DNA from: Ancylobacter polymorphus
Lineage (GTDB): Bacteria > Pseudomonadota > Alphaproteobacteria > Rhizobiales > Xanthobacteraceae
DNA: 64,000 nucleotides
Assembly (NCBI RefSeq): GCF_030813495.1
Contig: NZ_JAUSUI010000001.1
Span: forward strand, 620,001 to 684,000
Direction: 5' to 3'
Each line of letters begins with the position of its first letter. The stretch's first letter is position 1. The position numbers were made by a program, and so were the translations under genes. The notes beneath the pieces are model-generated. The model saw nothing but the letters and a program-made list of their open reading frames with translations, was not told where the DNA came from and did not search any database. This document shows positions 18,344-27,205 of the stretch, piece by piece.

Positions 18344-18541
18344 GTGCCGAGCGGGAATATCGTGGAGCGTCTGCGGGCGATGGCGGCGGATCTGGACCAG
18401 TTCCGCCGCGACAAGGTCGAGGACGAGCTGTCGGAGGCTGCCGACGTCATCGAACGGCTGCGCGCCGAGCTCGACCGGATGGAGGCGCGGCTGGCGGGGA
18501 CGCAGACAGCCGCGGCCGATTCTTCGGCCGCCTCGCAGTAG
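18344..18541 (+). CDS. Small coiled-coil protein of unknown function
   Basis: A 65-residue reading frame starts at GTG 18344 after a good GAGGGAGAG ribosome site. The predicted product is charged and heptad-like (IVERLRAMAADLDQFRRD, VIERLRAELDRMEARL), consistent with a short coiled coil, then a Ser/Ala tail. It lies alone on the plus strand, divergent from ilvD (238 bp) and convergent with the mgtC-type gene (11 bp). I do not recognise a family. The frame is open further upstream, but that part has no codon character of a gene. Confidence 0.55.
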   Translation: MPSGNIVERLRAMAADLDQFRRDKVEDELSEAADVIERLRAELDRMEARLAGTQTAAADSSAASQ

Positions 18542-18552
18542 CGGCCCCAACC

Positions 18553-19269
18553 TCAATCGGCGGCCGAGCGGGTCCAGTCGGCCGAGGTCACACCCGGCAG
18601 GTGGCGCAGCCGCGCCACCGCGGCATTGAGCTCGGCCACCCGCACGGAGGTGTTGACCAGCGTCGCGCGCAGCTCCGCCGTGCCGTCCGGCCGGTCCTGG
18701 ATCTCGACCTCGTCGATCGGGAACTTCGCGGCTTCCAGCAGGCTTGACACCTTGCTGCGCAGTTCCGCCGCCACTGTCGCGCCGGTGATGACACTGACGC
18801 CATAGGTCGCCTCGGTCGATTCCTCGTCGCGCGGCAGGCGCTCCAGCGCGCCCACCAGGGGGCGCAGCAGGGTGTTGCCGGCCAGCACGAAGCCGGTGAG
18901 CAGCACGGACTGGGCGACCAGGTCCGCCCCGGCGCAGGCCCCCACCGCCGCCGAGCACCACAGCGTCGCCGCCGTGTTCAGGCCACGAATATTGGTGCCT
19001 TCCTTCATGATGACGCCGGCGCCGAGAAAGCCGATGCCGGAGACGACATAGGCGACCACCCGCACCGCCCCCTCAGGCCCGGCCAGGTGCATCGCCATGT
19101 CGACGAACTGGCAGGCGCCGATCGCCACCAGCACATTGGTACGCAGCCCGGCGGTGCGCTGGCGGTATTGCCGCTCGGCGCCGATCAGCGTGCCCATGGC
19201 GAAGGCGACCAGCAGGCTCACGATGGTGGAGAGGAAATCGCCCGGCTGGAACGATTCGATGAACGCCAT
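18553..19269 (-). CDS. MgtC/SapB family membrane protein
   Basis: A 238-residue inner-membrane protein. Residues 1-140 are the MgtC domain, with hydrophobic helices and the signature GTLIGAERQYRQRTAGLRTN followed by GIGFLGAGVIMKEG and GLNTAATLWCSAAVGACAG. The C-terminal 90 residues resemble the ACT-like domain seen in MgtC proteins. MgtC proteins support survival in low magnesium and can inhibit the F-type ATP synthase. No magnesium-responsive leader is evident. It stands alone between the small coiled-coil gene and valS. Confidence 0.9.
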   Translation of the reverse strand: MAFIESFQPGDFLSTIVSLLVAFAMGTLIGAERQYRQRTAGLRTNVLVAIGACQFVDMAMHLAGPEGAVRVVAYVVSGIGFLGAGVIMKEGTNIRGLNTAATLWCSAAVGACAGADLVAQSVLLTGFVLAGNTLLRPLVGALERLPRDEESTEATYGVSVITGATVAAELRSKVSSLLEAAKFPIDEVEIQDRPDGTAELRATLVNTSVRVAELNAAVARLRHLPGVTSADWTRSAAD

Positions 19270-19327
19270 GCCGCTTCCCTGCCCGCTCCTGCCTTACGCC
19301 TTCGCCTACCGGTCTCGCGGCCTTGTC

Positions 19328-22159
19328 TCAGCCGGCGCGGCCGAGCCGGGTCAAAGCCTCGCCGATCTTGGCGGCGCGCTCCGCCGCCGCCTCGCGGCGC
19401 TCACGCTGCTCCTCGATAACTTCCTCGGGTGCACGTTTGATGAAATCGGCATTGCCGAGCTTGGCATCGACCTTGGCGATGTCGTCCCGCGCCTTGGCCA
19501 GTTCCTTGGCGAGGCGCGCGCCTTCCGCGTCCATGTCGATAATGCCGACAAGCGGCAGCGCCGCCGTCTCGCCGCGCACCACGATCTGTACCGAGCCCGC
19601 CGGGGCTTCCGCCTCGAAGGAGATGCCGGACAGGCGGGCGAGGCGCGTCAGCGTGTCGAGCCACACCACCACGCGCGCGCGCACCTCCTCCGGCACGCCG
19701 ACCAGCACCAGCGGAATCTGCGCGCCCGCCGGCACGTTCATCTCGGCGCGGACCGAGCGGATCTCGGTGATGAGATCGACCAGCCAGCCGATTTCCGCCT
19801 CCGCCTCGGGCGCTTCCAGCCCCGTCAGCGCCGGCCATTCGGCGAGGGTGAGCAGGCTGGCGCGCGGTGCGCCGGTCTCGGCCGTGCGCGCCCACAGCTC
19901 CTCGGTGAGGAAGGGCATGAACGGGTGCAACAGCTTGAGGATTTCGTCGAGCACATAGGCGGTGGTGGCGCGCGTCTCGTCCTTCCAGCCGCCATTGCCA
20001 TTGAACACCGGCTTGGCGAGTTCGAGATACCAGTCGCAGAAGATGTTCCAGACGAAGCGATAGGCCGCGCCGGCCGCTTCGTTGAACTTGTAGGCTTCCA
20101 GCGCCTGGGTGATCTCGGTCCCGGCCTTCTGCAGCTCGGAGAGAATCCAGCGGTTGAGCCGGGATTCCGCGTTGCGCGGCACGAAGGCGGGATCGCGCCC
20201 GCAGCCATTCATCTCGGCGAAGCGGGCGGCGTTCCACAGCTTGGTCGCGAAATTGCGGTAGCCCTCGACACGCGAGGTGGCGAGCTTGATGTCGCGCCCC
20301 TGCGCCGCCATCGCCGCCAGCGTGAAGCGCAGTGCGTCCGCTCCGTACTTACCCACGAGGTCGAGCGGGTCGATGACGTTGCCCTTGGACTTCGACATCT
20401 TCGCGCCCTTCTCGTCGCGGACGAGGGCGTGGATGTAGACATCCCGGAACGGCACGTCGGGCATGAAGTGCAGGCCCATCATCATCATCCGGGCGACCCA
20501 GAAGAAGATGATGTCGAAGCCGGTGATGAGCACCGTGGTCGGGTAGAAGCGGGCGACCTCCCCCGTCTCGTCCGGCCAGCCGAGCGTGGAGAACGGCCAC
20601 AAAGCGGAGGAGAACCAGGTGTCGAGCACGTCCTCGTCGCGGGTGATCAGCGCCGCGCGCTTTTCCGGATCGGCGGCGAGTTCCTGCGCCTCGGCATCGG
20701 TGATGATGCCGTTCTGCACGCAATGGGCGAGCGCGGCGGCAACGGCGGCCTCTTCCGTCTCCTCGACGAAGACCGAGCCGTCCGGCCCGTACCAGGCCGG
20801 GATCTGGTGGCCCCACCAGAGCTGGCGCGAGACGCACCAGGGCTGGATGTTCTCCAGCCACTCGAAATAGGTCTTCTCCCAGTTCTTCGGCACGAAGTTC
20901 GTCCGCCCCTCGCGCACGGCGGCCAGCGCCGGCTGGGCGAGGGTGTGGGCGTCGACATACCACTGGTCGGTGAGCCAGGGCTCGATGACCACATTGGAAC
21001 GGTCGCCATGCGGCACCATATGGGTGTGCGGCTCGATCCGGTCGAGCACGCCGCGCTCTTCCAGCAGCGCGACGATGGCCTTGCGCGCCGCCTCGCGCGA
21101 CAGCCCGTCGAGCGCCAGCGCGGCGGCGAGTTCGGCGCCCGGCTGGGCCCCGGCGAGGAAATCCTCATTGCCGGCCAGCGTGATCCGCGCCTCGGCGTCG
21201 AGCACATTGATCATCGGCAGGCTGTGCCGGCGGCCGACCTCGAAATCGTTGAAGTCGTGCGCCGGGGTGATCTTCACCGCGCCGGTGCCCTTGGTCGGGT
21301 CGGAATAGTCGTCCGCCACGATGGGGATCAGCCGGCCGACCAGCGGCAGGCGCACCTTGGCGCCCGCGGCGACGAGGCCCTGATAGCGCGGGTCCTCCGG
21401 GTGCACCGCGACCGCCGTATCGCCGAGCATGGTCTCAGGCCGGGTGGTGGCGACGACGATATAGTCGCGCGTCTCGAACTCGTAGGGCTGGTCGTTCTCG
21501 TCGAAGGCGATGGGGTGCTGGTAGGTCACGCCGTCGGCCAAGGGGTAGCGCAGGTGCCAGAGATGGCCCTTCACCTCGACCTGAAGCACTTCAAGGTCGG
21601 AAATGGCGGACTGGAACTTCGGGTCCCAGTTCACCAGCCTCTTGTCCTTGTAGATCAGCCCTTCCTTGTAGAGCCGCACAAACACCTTGAGAACGGCGCG
21701 CGAGAGGCCCTCATCCATGGTGAAGCGTTCGCGCGACCAGTCGCAGGAGGCGCCGAGCTTCTTCAGCTGGTTGATGATGGTGCCGCCGGATTCTTCCTTC
21801 CACGCCCAGATGCGCTCGACGAAGGCGGCGCGGCCCATGTCGCGGCGGCCGGGCAGCTGGCGCTCGGCGAGCTGGCGCTCCACCACCATCTGGGTGGCGA
21901 TGCCCGCATGGTCGGTGCCGACCTGCCACAGCACATCCTTGCCGCGCATGCGCTCGAAGCGGCAGAGAATGTCCTGCAGCGTGTTGTTGAGCGCGTGCCC
22001 CATATGGAGCGAGCCGGTGACGTTGGGCGGCGGAATGACGATGCAATAGGGCTCGGCCCCTGCCCGCTCTGGACGCCCGGCCTTGAAGGCGCCCGCCTCC
22101 ATCCAGCCCTGGTAGATGCGGTCTTCGACGGCGGCGGGATCGAACCTGTTGTCGAGCAT
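19328..22159 (-). CDS. valS: Valyl-tRNA synthetase
   Basis: ValS charges tRNA-Val and edits mischarged threonine. The 943-residue protein shows [21 protein letters not shown] (HIGH), the CP1 editing domain, [16 protein letters not shown] (KMSKS), the anticodon-binding domain, and the C-terminal coiled-coil arm (about the last 70 residues, charged heptads) typical of ValS. It is 131 bp downstream of popZ, in the alphaproteobacterial order pcm–tolC–popZ–valS. Confidence 0.97.
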   Translation of the reverse strand: MLDNRFDPAAVEDRIYQGWMEAGAFKAGRPERAGAEPYCIVIPPPNVTGSLHMGHALNNTLQDILCRFERMRGKDVLWQVGTDHAGIATQMVVERQLAERQLPGRRDMGRAAFVERIWAWKEESGGTIINQLKKLGASCDWSRERFTMDEGLSRAVLKVFVRLYKEGLIYKDKRLVNWDPKFQSAISDLEVLQVEVKGHLWHLRYPLADGVTYQHPIAFDENDQPYEFETRDYIVVATTRPETMLGDTAVAVHPEDPRYQGLVAAGAKVRLPLVGRLIPIVADDYSDPTKGTGAVKITPAHDFNDFEVGRRHSLPMINVLDAEARITLAGNEDFLAGAQPGAELAAALALDGLSREAARKAIVALLEERGVLDRIEPHTHMVPHGDRSNVVIEPWLTDQWYVDAHTLAQPALAAVREGRTNFVPKNWEKTYFEWLENIQPWCVSRQLWWGHQIPAWYGPDGSVFVEETEEAAVAAALAHCVQNGIITDAEAQELAADPEKRAALITRDEDVLDTWFSSALWPFSTLGWPDETGEVARFYPTTVLITGFDIIFFWVARMMMMGLHFMPDVPFRDVYIHALVRDEKGAKMSKSKGNVIDPLDLVGKYGADALRFTLAAMAAQGRDIKLATSRVEGYRNFATKLWNAARFAEMNGCGRDPAFVPRNAESRLNRWILSELQKAGTEITQALEAYKFNEAAGAAYRFVWNIFCDWYLELAKPVFNGNGGWKDETRATTAYVLDEILKLLHPFMPFLTEELWARTAETGAPRASLLTLAEWPALTGLEAPEAEAEIGWLVDLITEIRSVRAEMNVPAGAQIPLVLVGVPEEVRARVVVWLDTLTRLARLSGISFEAEAPAGSVQIVVRGETAALPLVGIIDMDAEGARLAKELAKARDDIAKVDAKLGNADFIKRAPEEVIEEQRERREAAAERAAKIGEALTRLGRAG

Positions 22160-22290
22160 GATGGCTCCGGCACCTCAATTGAACAGGCGCGAGAGAAAGC
22201 GGAGCCGATGCGCCAAGTCAACTGCGCCGGGTCAACTCGCGTAAGGCAATGCCCGGCGCAAAGCCCGGAATCGCGCCGATTGTGCCCGGC

Positions 22291-24054
22291 CTAATGGCCG
22301 TGCCGCGCGACGCGCTCGATTTCCGCCCGCACCAGCCGCTCGACCAGCGCCGGCAGGTTCTCGTCCAGCCATTCCTTGAGCATCGGCCGCAGCGCGTCGG
22401 TCACGAGATCGTCGATCGAGCGCGGCGGAAGGCTGCTCATGGTGCGCTGCAGAGAGCTGAAGGCGGCGGATACCGCGCTGCTCGCCGGCCCCGATACCAG
22501 CCGCTCGCGCATGGCCTCGGCGGTTTCCGTCGAAGGCGCCGGCCGGCTGCCGGCGACCGGACGCGCTTCCGCCAGCCGGCTTTCCGCCTGCGCAGCGTCG
22601 CTGCGCCGGGCATCGGCCCCGCCGCTGCCGAAAACGCGCGGCTCGGAAAGGCGAGGCTCGGAAGCGCGAGGCTCGGAAGCGCGAGGCTCATGGGACCGGC
22701 CCTCATAAGCACGCGGCTCGTAGGACCGTGTCTCCTGCAGGCGGGCTTCTTGAAGACGGGCCTCCAGCGGGCGCGGCTCGGCGGCACGCGTCGCGGGCGC
22801 CTCACTCACCGGCGCAGCGCTGCGGGGCCGCGCGTCGCGGGCCGGCTCCACGGAAGCCGGCTCAGCAGGCGTGAGCGGCGCGGGCATCGGCAGTTCGTTC
22901 GGCTCGGCCACCGGATGCGACGCGGCGACCAGCGCCGCTGGCTCAGCCGCCGGGGTGACGGGCGCCGCGGTCATCGCTTCAGGCTCGGCAGTGAAGGTCA
23001 CAGGGCCCGACGGGGCGAGCACAGACGGTCCAACCGGAGCCGGCGCGGGCGCCTCAGGCACAGCGGCGACGGACGGTGCCGGCACATAAGGTGCCCGCTC
23101 CGGCTCGACCCTGGCGGGCTCGGAAAGGGCGGGCTTCGCCTCGGGGGTGCGCGCAGCCGGCGAGGCCGCCCGCTCCGGCGGGGTGGCCGGCTCGGTCAGC
23201 GCCACATTCGCCAGTTCCGCCTGAACCGCCTGCTCCACCAGCGCCAGGTCGAGCAGCGCCGCCGCCAGCGGCTTGTCGAGATCGCTGTCGAGCGGCGCCG
23301 ACGGCTTCAGCATCGAGGGGCGGGAATAGGAGGGACGCAGGGGCGGCAGCGCGCTCATGCCGGAAGTGGATCCCGCCGCTGCGGCCGGTGTCGGCGCCGG
23401 CCGGGGCACCGCAGGGGCGGCCGCCGCGCGCGGTTCCGCCGCCGGCACCGGGCTGCGCGGCTCGACCAGACGCGGCTCGCCACGCGGGCGCACCTCCGGC
23501 AAGGGCCGCAGATCGGGCATGGGCCGGGAATCGGGGAACAGCCGCGGCTCGGTGCGGCGCGGTTCGGGCGGGCGATTCTCGCTCGCCACCGGCGCGGGGG
23601 CCGGCATGTCCAGCGCGCGGGCGGCGGAGCCGCCGGAATAGACCGGCCCTGCCGGCGCGCGGCTCACAACGGAGGGCGGCGAGAAGGGTGCGGCCGCCAG
23701 CGCGGCAGCCGCAACGGTCACCGGACGCGAGGCAAAGGGATCGGCGGCAGGCGCCCGACCGCGCGGGGCATAGTCCACCGGGCTCTCCACCCGCTCGCGA
23801 AAGGGGGGCGGCGCATAGGACAGGGCTTCCGGATCGGCCGGAGCCGGCTGCGGGCGCGGCGGGACAGGAGCGGCGGGGCGCGGCGCGGCCTCACGGGTCG
23901 GCGAAGCCGCACGGGCGGCGGGCGCCTCGCGCCCGGAACGCGACGCCTCATTGCGCGCGGCCGCCGGCTCGCCGGCCACCTCGTCGGAAATGATGCGGCG
24001 GATGGAGGCCAGGATCTCCTCCATCGACGGCTCACTGCCTCTCGCATTCGGCAT
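22291..24054 (-). CDS. popZ: PopZ-like polar organizing protein (DUF2497), strongly enlarged
   Basis: PopZ forms a condensate at the cell pole that anchors ParB/parS and signalling proteins. The N-terminus SEPSMEEILASIRRIISDE is the conserved client-binding helix. The last 75 residues (from PRSIDDLVTDALRPMLKEWL through LPALVERLVRAEIERVARHG) are the oligomerisation helices. Between them lie about 480 residues of Pro/Ala/Glu-rich disordered linker, including short repeats of the type SEPR and SHEPR encoded near 22640-22750. At 587 residues it is over three times Caulobacter PopZ (177). Position next to valS and tolC supports the assignment. Confidence 0.88.
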   Translation of the reverse strand: MPNARGSEPSMEEILASIRRIISDEVAGEPAAARNEASRSGREAPAARAASPTREAAPRPAAPVPPRPQPAPADPEALSYAPPPFRERVESPVDYAPRGRAPAADPFASRPVTVAAAALAAAPFSPPSVVSRAPAGPVYSGGSAARALDMPAPAPVASENRPPEPRRTEPRLFPDSRPMPDLRPLPEVRPRGEPRLVEPRSPVPAAEPRAAAAPAVPRPAPTPAAAAGSTSGMSALPPLRPSYSRPSMLKPSAPLDSDLDKPLAAALLDLALVEQAVQAELANVALTEPATPPERAASPAARTPEAKPALSEPARVEPERAPYVPAPSVAAVPEAPAPAPVGPSVLAPSGPVTFTAEPEAMTAAPVTPAAEPAALVAASHPVAEPNELPMPAPLTPAEPASVEPARDARPRSAAPVSEAPATRAAEPRPLEARLQEARLQETRSYEPRAYEGRSHEPRASEPRASEPRLSEPRVFGSGGADARRSDAAQAESRLAEARPVAGSRPAPSTETAEAMRERLVSGPASSAVSAAFSSLQRTMSSLPPRSIDDLVTDALRPMLKEWLDENLPALVERLVRAEIERVARHGH

Positions 24055-24283
24055 GCGCTGCTTTCCGATCCCGGGGCTGAGGCGCTCGGCCGAAGCGCAC
24101 GTTTCAACCCGTTAACACTTCATGAAGTCTGGACCGCCGGGGGCGGCACGCCAAGATGCAACCCGAGAGGATGAACAAGGTTCGCAATCTAAGGTTAACG
24201 GCGTGCGCGCCTACTGCAAGCTGCCTCTCGCCTTCATCACCGCCAAGGCGACCGCCGAAGGCGCTCGACGGCGGCGGAGGCCC

Positions 24284-25696
24284 TTACTGCCCGCCGGGAG
24301 TGCGCACGCCGATCCAGGCGTCGCGGACCTGATCGTAGTGGATCTGCGGGTTGTAGATCGGAACCTTGAGCCCGAGCGTGGTGGCGCTGAGACGTCCCGA
24401 CGCCGACAGCACGGCGTAGGAGGCGACAACGCGGTCGCGCTGGGCGATGACGAGGCTGGCGCGGGCGTTGAACAGCGCCGTCTGCGCGTTCAGCACGTCG
24501 AGCGTGGTGCGCTGACCGACACGCCATTCCTCACGCACGCCGCGCAGCGCGATCTCGTTGGCCGCAACCGAAGCCTGCGCCGATTCGATGGCCGCCTTGG
24601 CCGCTTCCAGCGAGCCCCAGTACTGCACCGCATTGGCGCGGACCTGCTCGCGGTTCACGTCGACTTCGATCCGCAACTGGCCGAGCGTTTCCTTGGCCTG
24701 CCGGATCGTCGCGTACTCGCCACCGCCCTGATAGATCGGCACGGTAAGGTTCAGCGTCGCCGAAGCCGAGGTCTGGCGCTCGACATTCAGCGTGCTGTTG
24801 TAATCGGACGAGGCCGCGCCGTTGAGGGTCAGCGTCGGCGACAGAGCCGCCTCGGCCACCTTCACATTCGACACGCCGGCATCGACGGCGTACTCGGCCG
24901 ACTTCACCGCCGGATGGCTGGTGATGCCGGATTCGACGGCGAGCTTCTCGCTCTTGGGCAGCAGGCGATCGATCGGCCGGCCCGGGCTCAGCTTGGTCGG
25001 GCGCAGGCCGATCACCTGGTAGAACACGGCATTGGCCGTGTTGAGGTTCGATTCGGCGAGCGCGAGTTCGCTCTGCGCATTGGCAACGCTGGCTTCCGCC
25101 TGGGCGACGTCGGTGCGGGTGATCTCGCCGACCGAGAAGCGGTCGCGGGCGGCGCGCAGTTCTTCCTTCAGCGCTTCGAGATTCTGCTTCTGCAGTTCCA
25201 CCAGCGCCGCGTTCTGCAGCACGTTCATATAGGCGGTGGCGGCATCGAGCAGCACGAGCTGCTCGGTATTGCGCAGCAATTCGCGCTGGCCGCGCACCTG
25301 CGACTCGGCGCTGCGCACGGAATTGGCGGTCTTCAGGCCATTATAGATGGTCTGACTGATGGTGATGCCGACGCCCGTGGGATAGGTCTTGGCAACGGAG
25401 AGCGAACCTGTCCCCGTCGTCACGCTGCCGGGATCGACCCGCGTCTCGGCCCATTGCGCTCCGGCATAGGCGGTGCCGAAGATCTGGGGGCGATAGCCGG
25501 AAAGGGCGATCGGCACATACTCGTCCGTCGCGCGGGTGGCGGCGCGCTGCGAGTTCAATGTGGGATTGTTGCGATAGGCCGCCACAAGCGCTTGTTCGAG
25601 GGTCTGAGCCTGTGCCGGCACCGAAATGCCAACGACAAACGCGACCGCCGCCCACGCGACGACCTTACCCCCGGTAGCCGACAGCCACATGTCCAA
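24284..25696 (-). CDS. tolC: TolC family outer-membrane efflux protein
   Basis: This is an outer-membrane channel for type I secretion and multidrug efflux. The 470-residue precursor has a signal peptide (cleavage after AQA, about residue 30), then two tandem OEP repeats of the TolC fold, each with long heptad-rich helices. Segment TYPTGVGITISQTIYNGLKT and the NPTLNSQRA N-terminus are typical. No HlyD- or RND-type partner is in the window. It lies 174 bp downstream of pcm and 229 bp upstream of popZ. Confidence 0.95.
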   Translation of the reverse strand: MDMWLSATGGKVVAWAAVAFVVGISVPAQAQTLEQALVAAYRNNPTLNSQRAATRATDEYVPIALSGYRPQIFGTAYAGAQWAETRVDPGSVTTGTGSLSVAKTYPTGVGITISQTIYNGLKTANSVRSAESQVRGQRELLRNTEQLVLLDAATAYMNVLQNAALVELQKQNLEALKEELRAARDRFSVGEITRTDVAQAEASVANAQSELALAESNLNTANAVFYQVIGLRPTKLSPGRPIDRLLPKSEKLAVESGITSHPAVKSAEYAVDAGVSNVKVAEAALSPTLTLNGAASSDYNSTLNVERQTSASATLNLTVPIYQGGGEYATIRQAKETLGQLRIEVDVNREQVRANAVQYWGSLEAAKAAIESAQASVAANEIALRGVREEWRVGQRTTLDVLNAQTALFNARASLVIAQRDRVVASYAVLSASGRLSATTLGLKVPIYNPQIHYDQVRDAWIGVRTPGGQ

Positions 25697-25870
25697 CCTC
25701 TGCGAACGCTAATCTGATGGGAATCACCTGCCCCCGGGCGACTCTCTCACTCTCTTACTGACGCGAACGCAGGATAGGTGCTCGAAGATGGACTGTGAAC
25801 CGCTCGGTTTGGTGCGGCGGACGATTTCGTCGCACACGCGGCAGATGGGCCACAGGGGCGCAAAAAACCG

Positions 25871-26533
25871 TTAGAACACAAAGCCCGGACGCGCCTCGAA
25901 GCCTGGCAGGGTCGGCACGGCGGCGTCGAACACCACGCGCGAACCGATGCCGCCTGAGGTATGAGTGTACACCGTCGCCCGCCCGGCGCGCCCGCGCCCG
26001 ACGACGGCGACAAGGCGTCCGCCGGGCTTCAGCTGAGCGAGCAGCGATTCGGGAGCCTCGTCGACGCCGCCATTGACCAGAATCACATCATAGGGCGCCT
26101 CGCCGGGCCAGCCGGCGGCCATCGGGCCCTGCACATAGGCGGCATTGAGCAAGCCGAGTTCGACCAGCAACGACGAGCCCTGCGCGGCGAGTTCGGCATC
26201 TTCCTCCAGCGCGACCACCTGGCCCGCGAGCTTGGCCAGCACCGCAGTGGAATAGCCGCTCGCCGCCCCGACATCGAGCACCAGCGCGTCCGGGCCGATC
26301 TCGGCCGCCTGCAGCAGCTTGGCCAGCACCATGGGCTCCATCAGGTAGCGCGCCGGCGCACCTTCCTTCACCAGCACGTCGTCATCGATATAGGCGAAGT
26401 TGCGCAGGCTGGCCGGAACAAAGCGCTCGCGCGGCGTCTCCAGCATGGCGGCGACGATGCGCAGGTCGGTGACGTCGTTGGCACGCACCTGGGCGTCCAC
26501 CATGGCGCGGCGCAGTTCGGCGAAATCGATCAT
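25871..26533 (-). CDS. pcm: Protein-L-isoaspartate O-methyltransferase family protein
   Basis: This is a SAM-dependent methyltransferase that repairs isoaspartyl residues. The 220-residue product starts MIDFAELRRAMVDAQVRAND, with SAM motif I LDVGAASGYSTAVLAKLAG and a post-I acidic residue in VVALEEDAELAA. The PIMT active-site Ser/Thr segment is less clean (LVNGGVDEAPESLLAQLKPGG), as in the alphaproteobacterial subgroup found beside tolC, so repair activity is not certain. The start at 26533 was chosen over one 30 nt upstream to match the family. Confidence 0.88.
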   Translation of the reverse strand: MIDFAELRRAMVDAQVRANDVTDLRIVAAMLETPRERFVPASLRNFAYIDDDVLVKEGAPARYLMEPMVLAKLLQAAEIGPDALVLDVGAASGYSTAVLAKLAGQVVALEEDAELAAQGSSLLVELGLLNAAYVQGPMAAGWPGEAPYDVILVNGGVDEAPESLLAQLKPGGRLVAVVGRGRAGRATVYTHTSGGIGSRVVFDAAVPTLPGFEARPGFVF

Positions 26534-26934
26534 TCGGCGACAACCTCGAAAGCAGACAGGCAAGGTCGCGCGCGGGCCGCGCGACGGGCGCGCACCCGGG
26601 AGGCGCGAGCGAACGGCGTCAGAATTGCGGCAGCGGCGCCCTCATTGCAAGCGTTCTCGGCGCGCAGGCTCGAAGATTTCCAGTCTGGCATGCCAGTGCG
26701 CCGCCAAGTCGCACACAGTGCCCGCACTTAGAGGCCCGGAACCGCCTGCGGGCGCCGGAGACCCGCGTGATGGCGCGGCGGAATGCCGCTTCACGGGGCG
26801 GGACAGCCCTCCTCCCCGGCACTTGCGCGCCTCAATCATCCCCACCTTCTGCCCCCGTGCGCGTTGCTCATCGGCCCGAGCTCTGTTATGAGGCGCGCCG
26901 GCCCTGTCAGGCGCCCCATGGGTAGCCTGGGTCG
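26534..26934. other. Gap without a recognisable gene
   Basis: About 400 bp separate pcm from tRNA-Cys. Short open frames exist on both strands, but none has a ribosome site plus recognisable similarity. It should hold the promoters for pcm (minus) and tRNA-Cys (plus). Confidence 0.6.
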
Positions 26935-27008
26935 GGCCACGTGGCGGAGTGGTTACGCAGCGGACTGCAAATCCGTGCACCCCGGTTCGATTCCGGGCGT
27001 GGCCTCCA
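26935..27008 (+). tRNA. tRNA-Cys (GCA)
   Basis: The acceptor stem GGCCACG pairs exactly with CGTGGCC. The D-arm is GGCGGAGTGGTTACGCAGC, the anticodon loop CTGCAAA gives GCA, and the T-arm CCCGGTTCGATTCCGGG is perfect. The discriminator base is T (U73), the main cysteine identity element, and CCA is encoded at 27006-27008. Confidence 0.97.
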
Positions 27009-27015
27009 GTTCACG

Positions 27016-27054
27016 CACCCGCCGCCGGCCTTGAGAAAGCGCCGGCGGCGGGTG
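27016..27054 (+). terminator. Strong hairpin after tRNA-Cys, likely terminator
   Basis: CACCCGCCGCCGGC and GCCGGCGGCGGGTG form a perfect 14-bp stem with an 11-nt loop, 8 bp past the tRNA. There is no clear T-tract, so it may be a transcript end processed or pausing without a classical U-run. Confidence 0.6.
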
Positions 27055-27205
27055 TCGTCACCGCCTTATCGGTCGCCGGCGCAGCCGCCGTCATGGGTTT
27101 GACAACAAGCCATGATCGTCGTTGATGATCCGCGCTCCGTCACAGGAGAGGCGGAGCGAAGGGCGACGCCCGATCCGGCCGGGCCCGTGCAGAGGATTCT
27201 CGACC

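Noticed and set aside
19097-22294. A 1065-codon plus-strand frame opposite valS
   Set aside because: Pure antisense of valS; composition is rich in His/Arg/Gly as expected for the complement of a high-GC gene.
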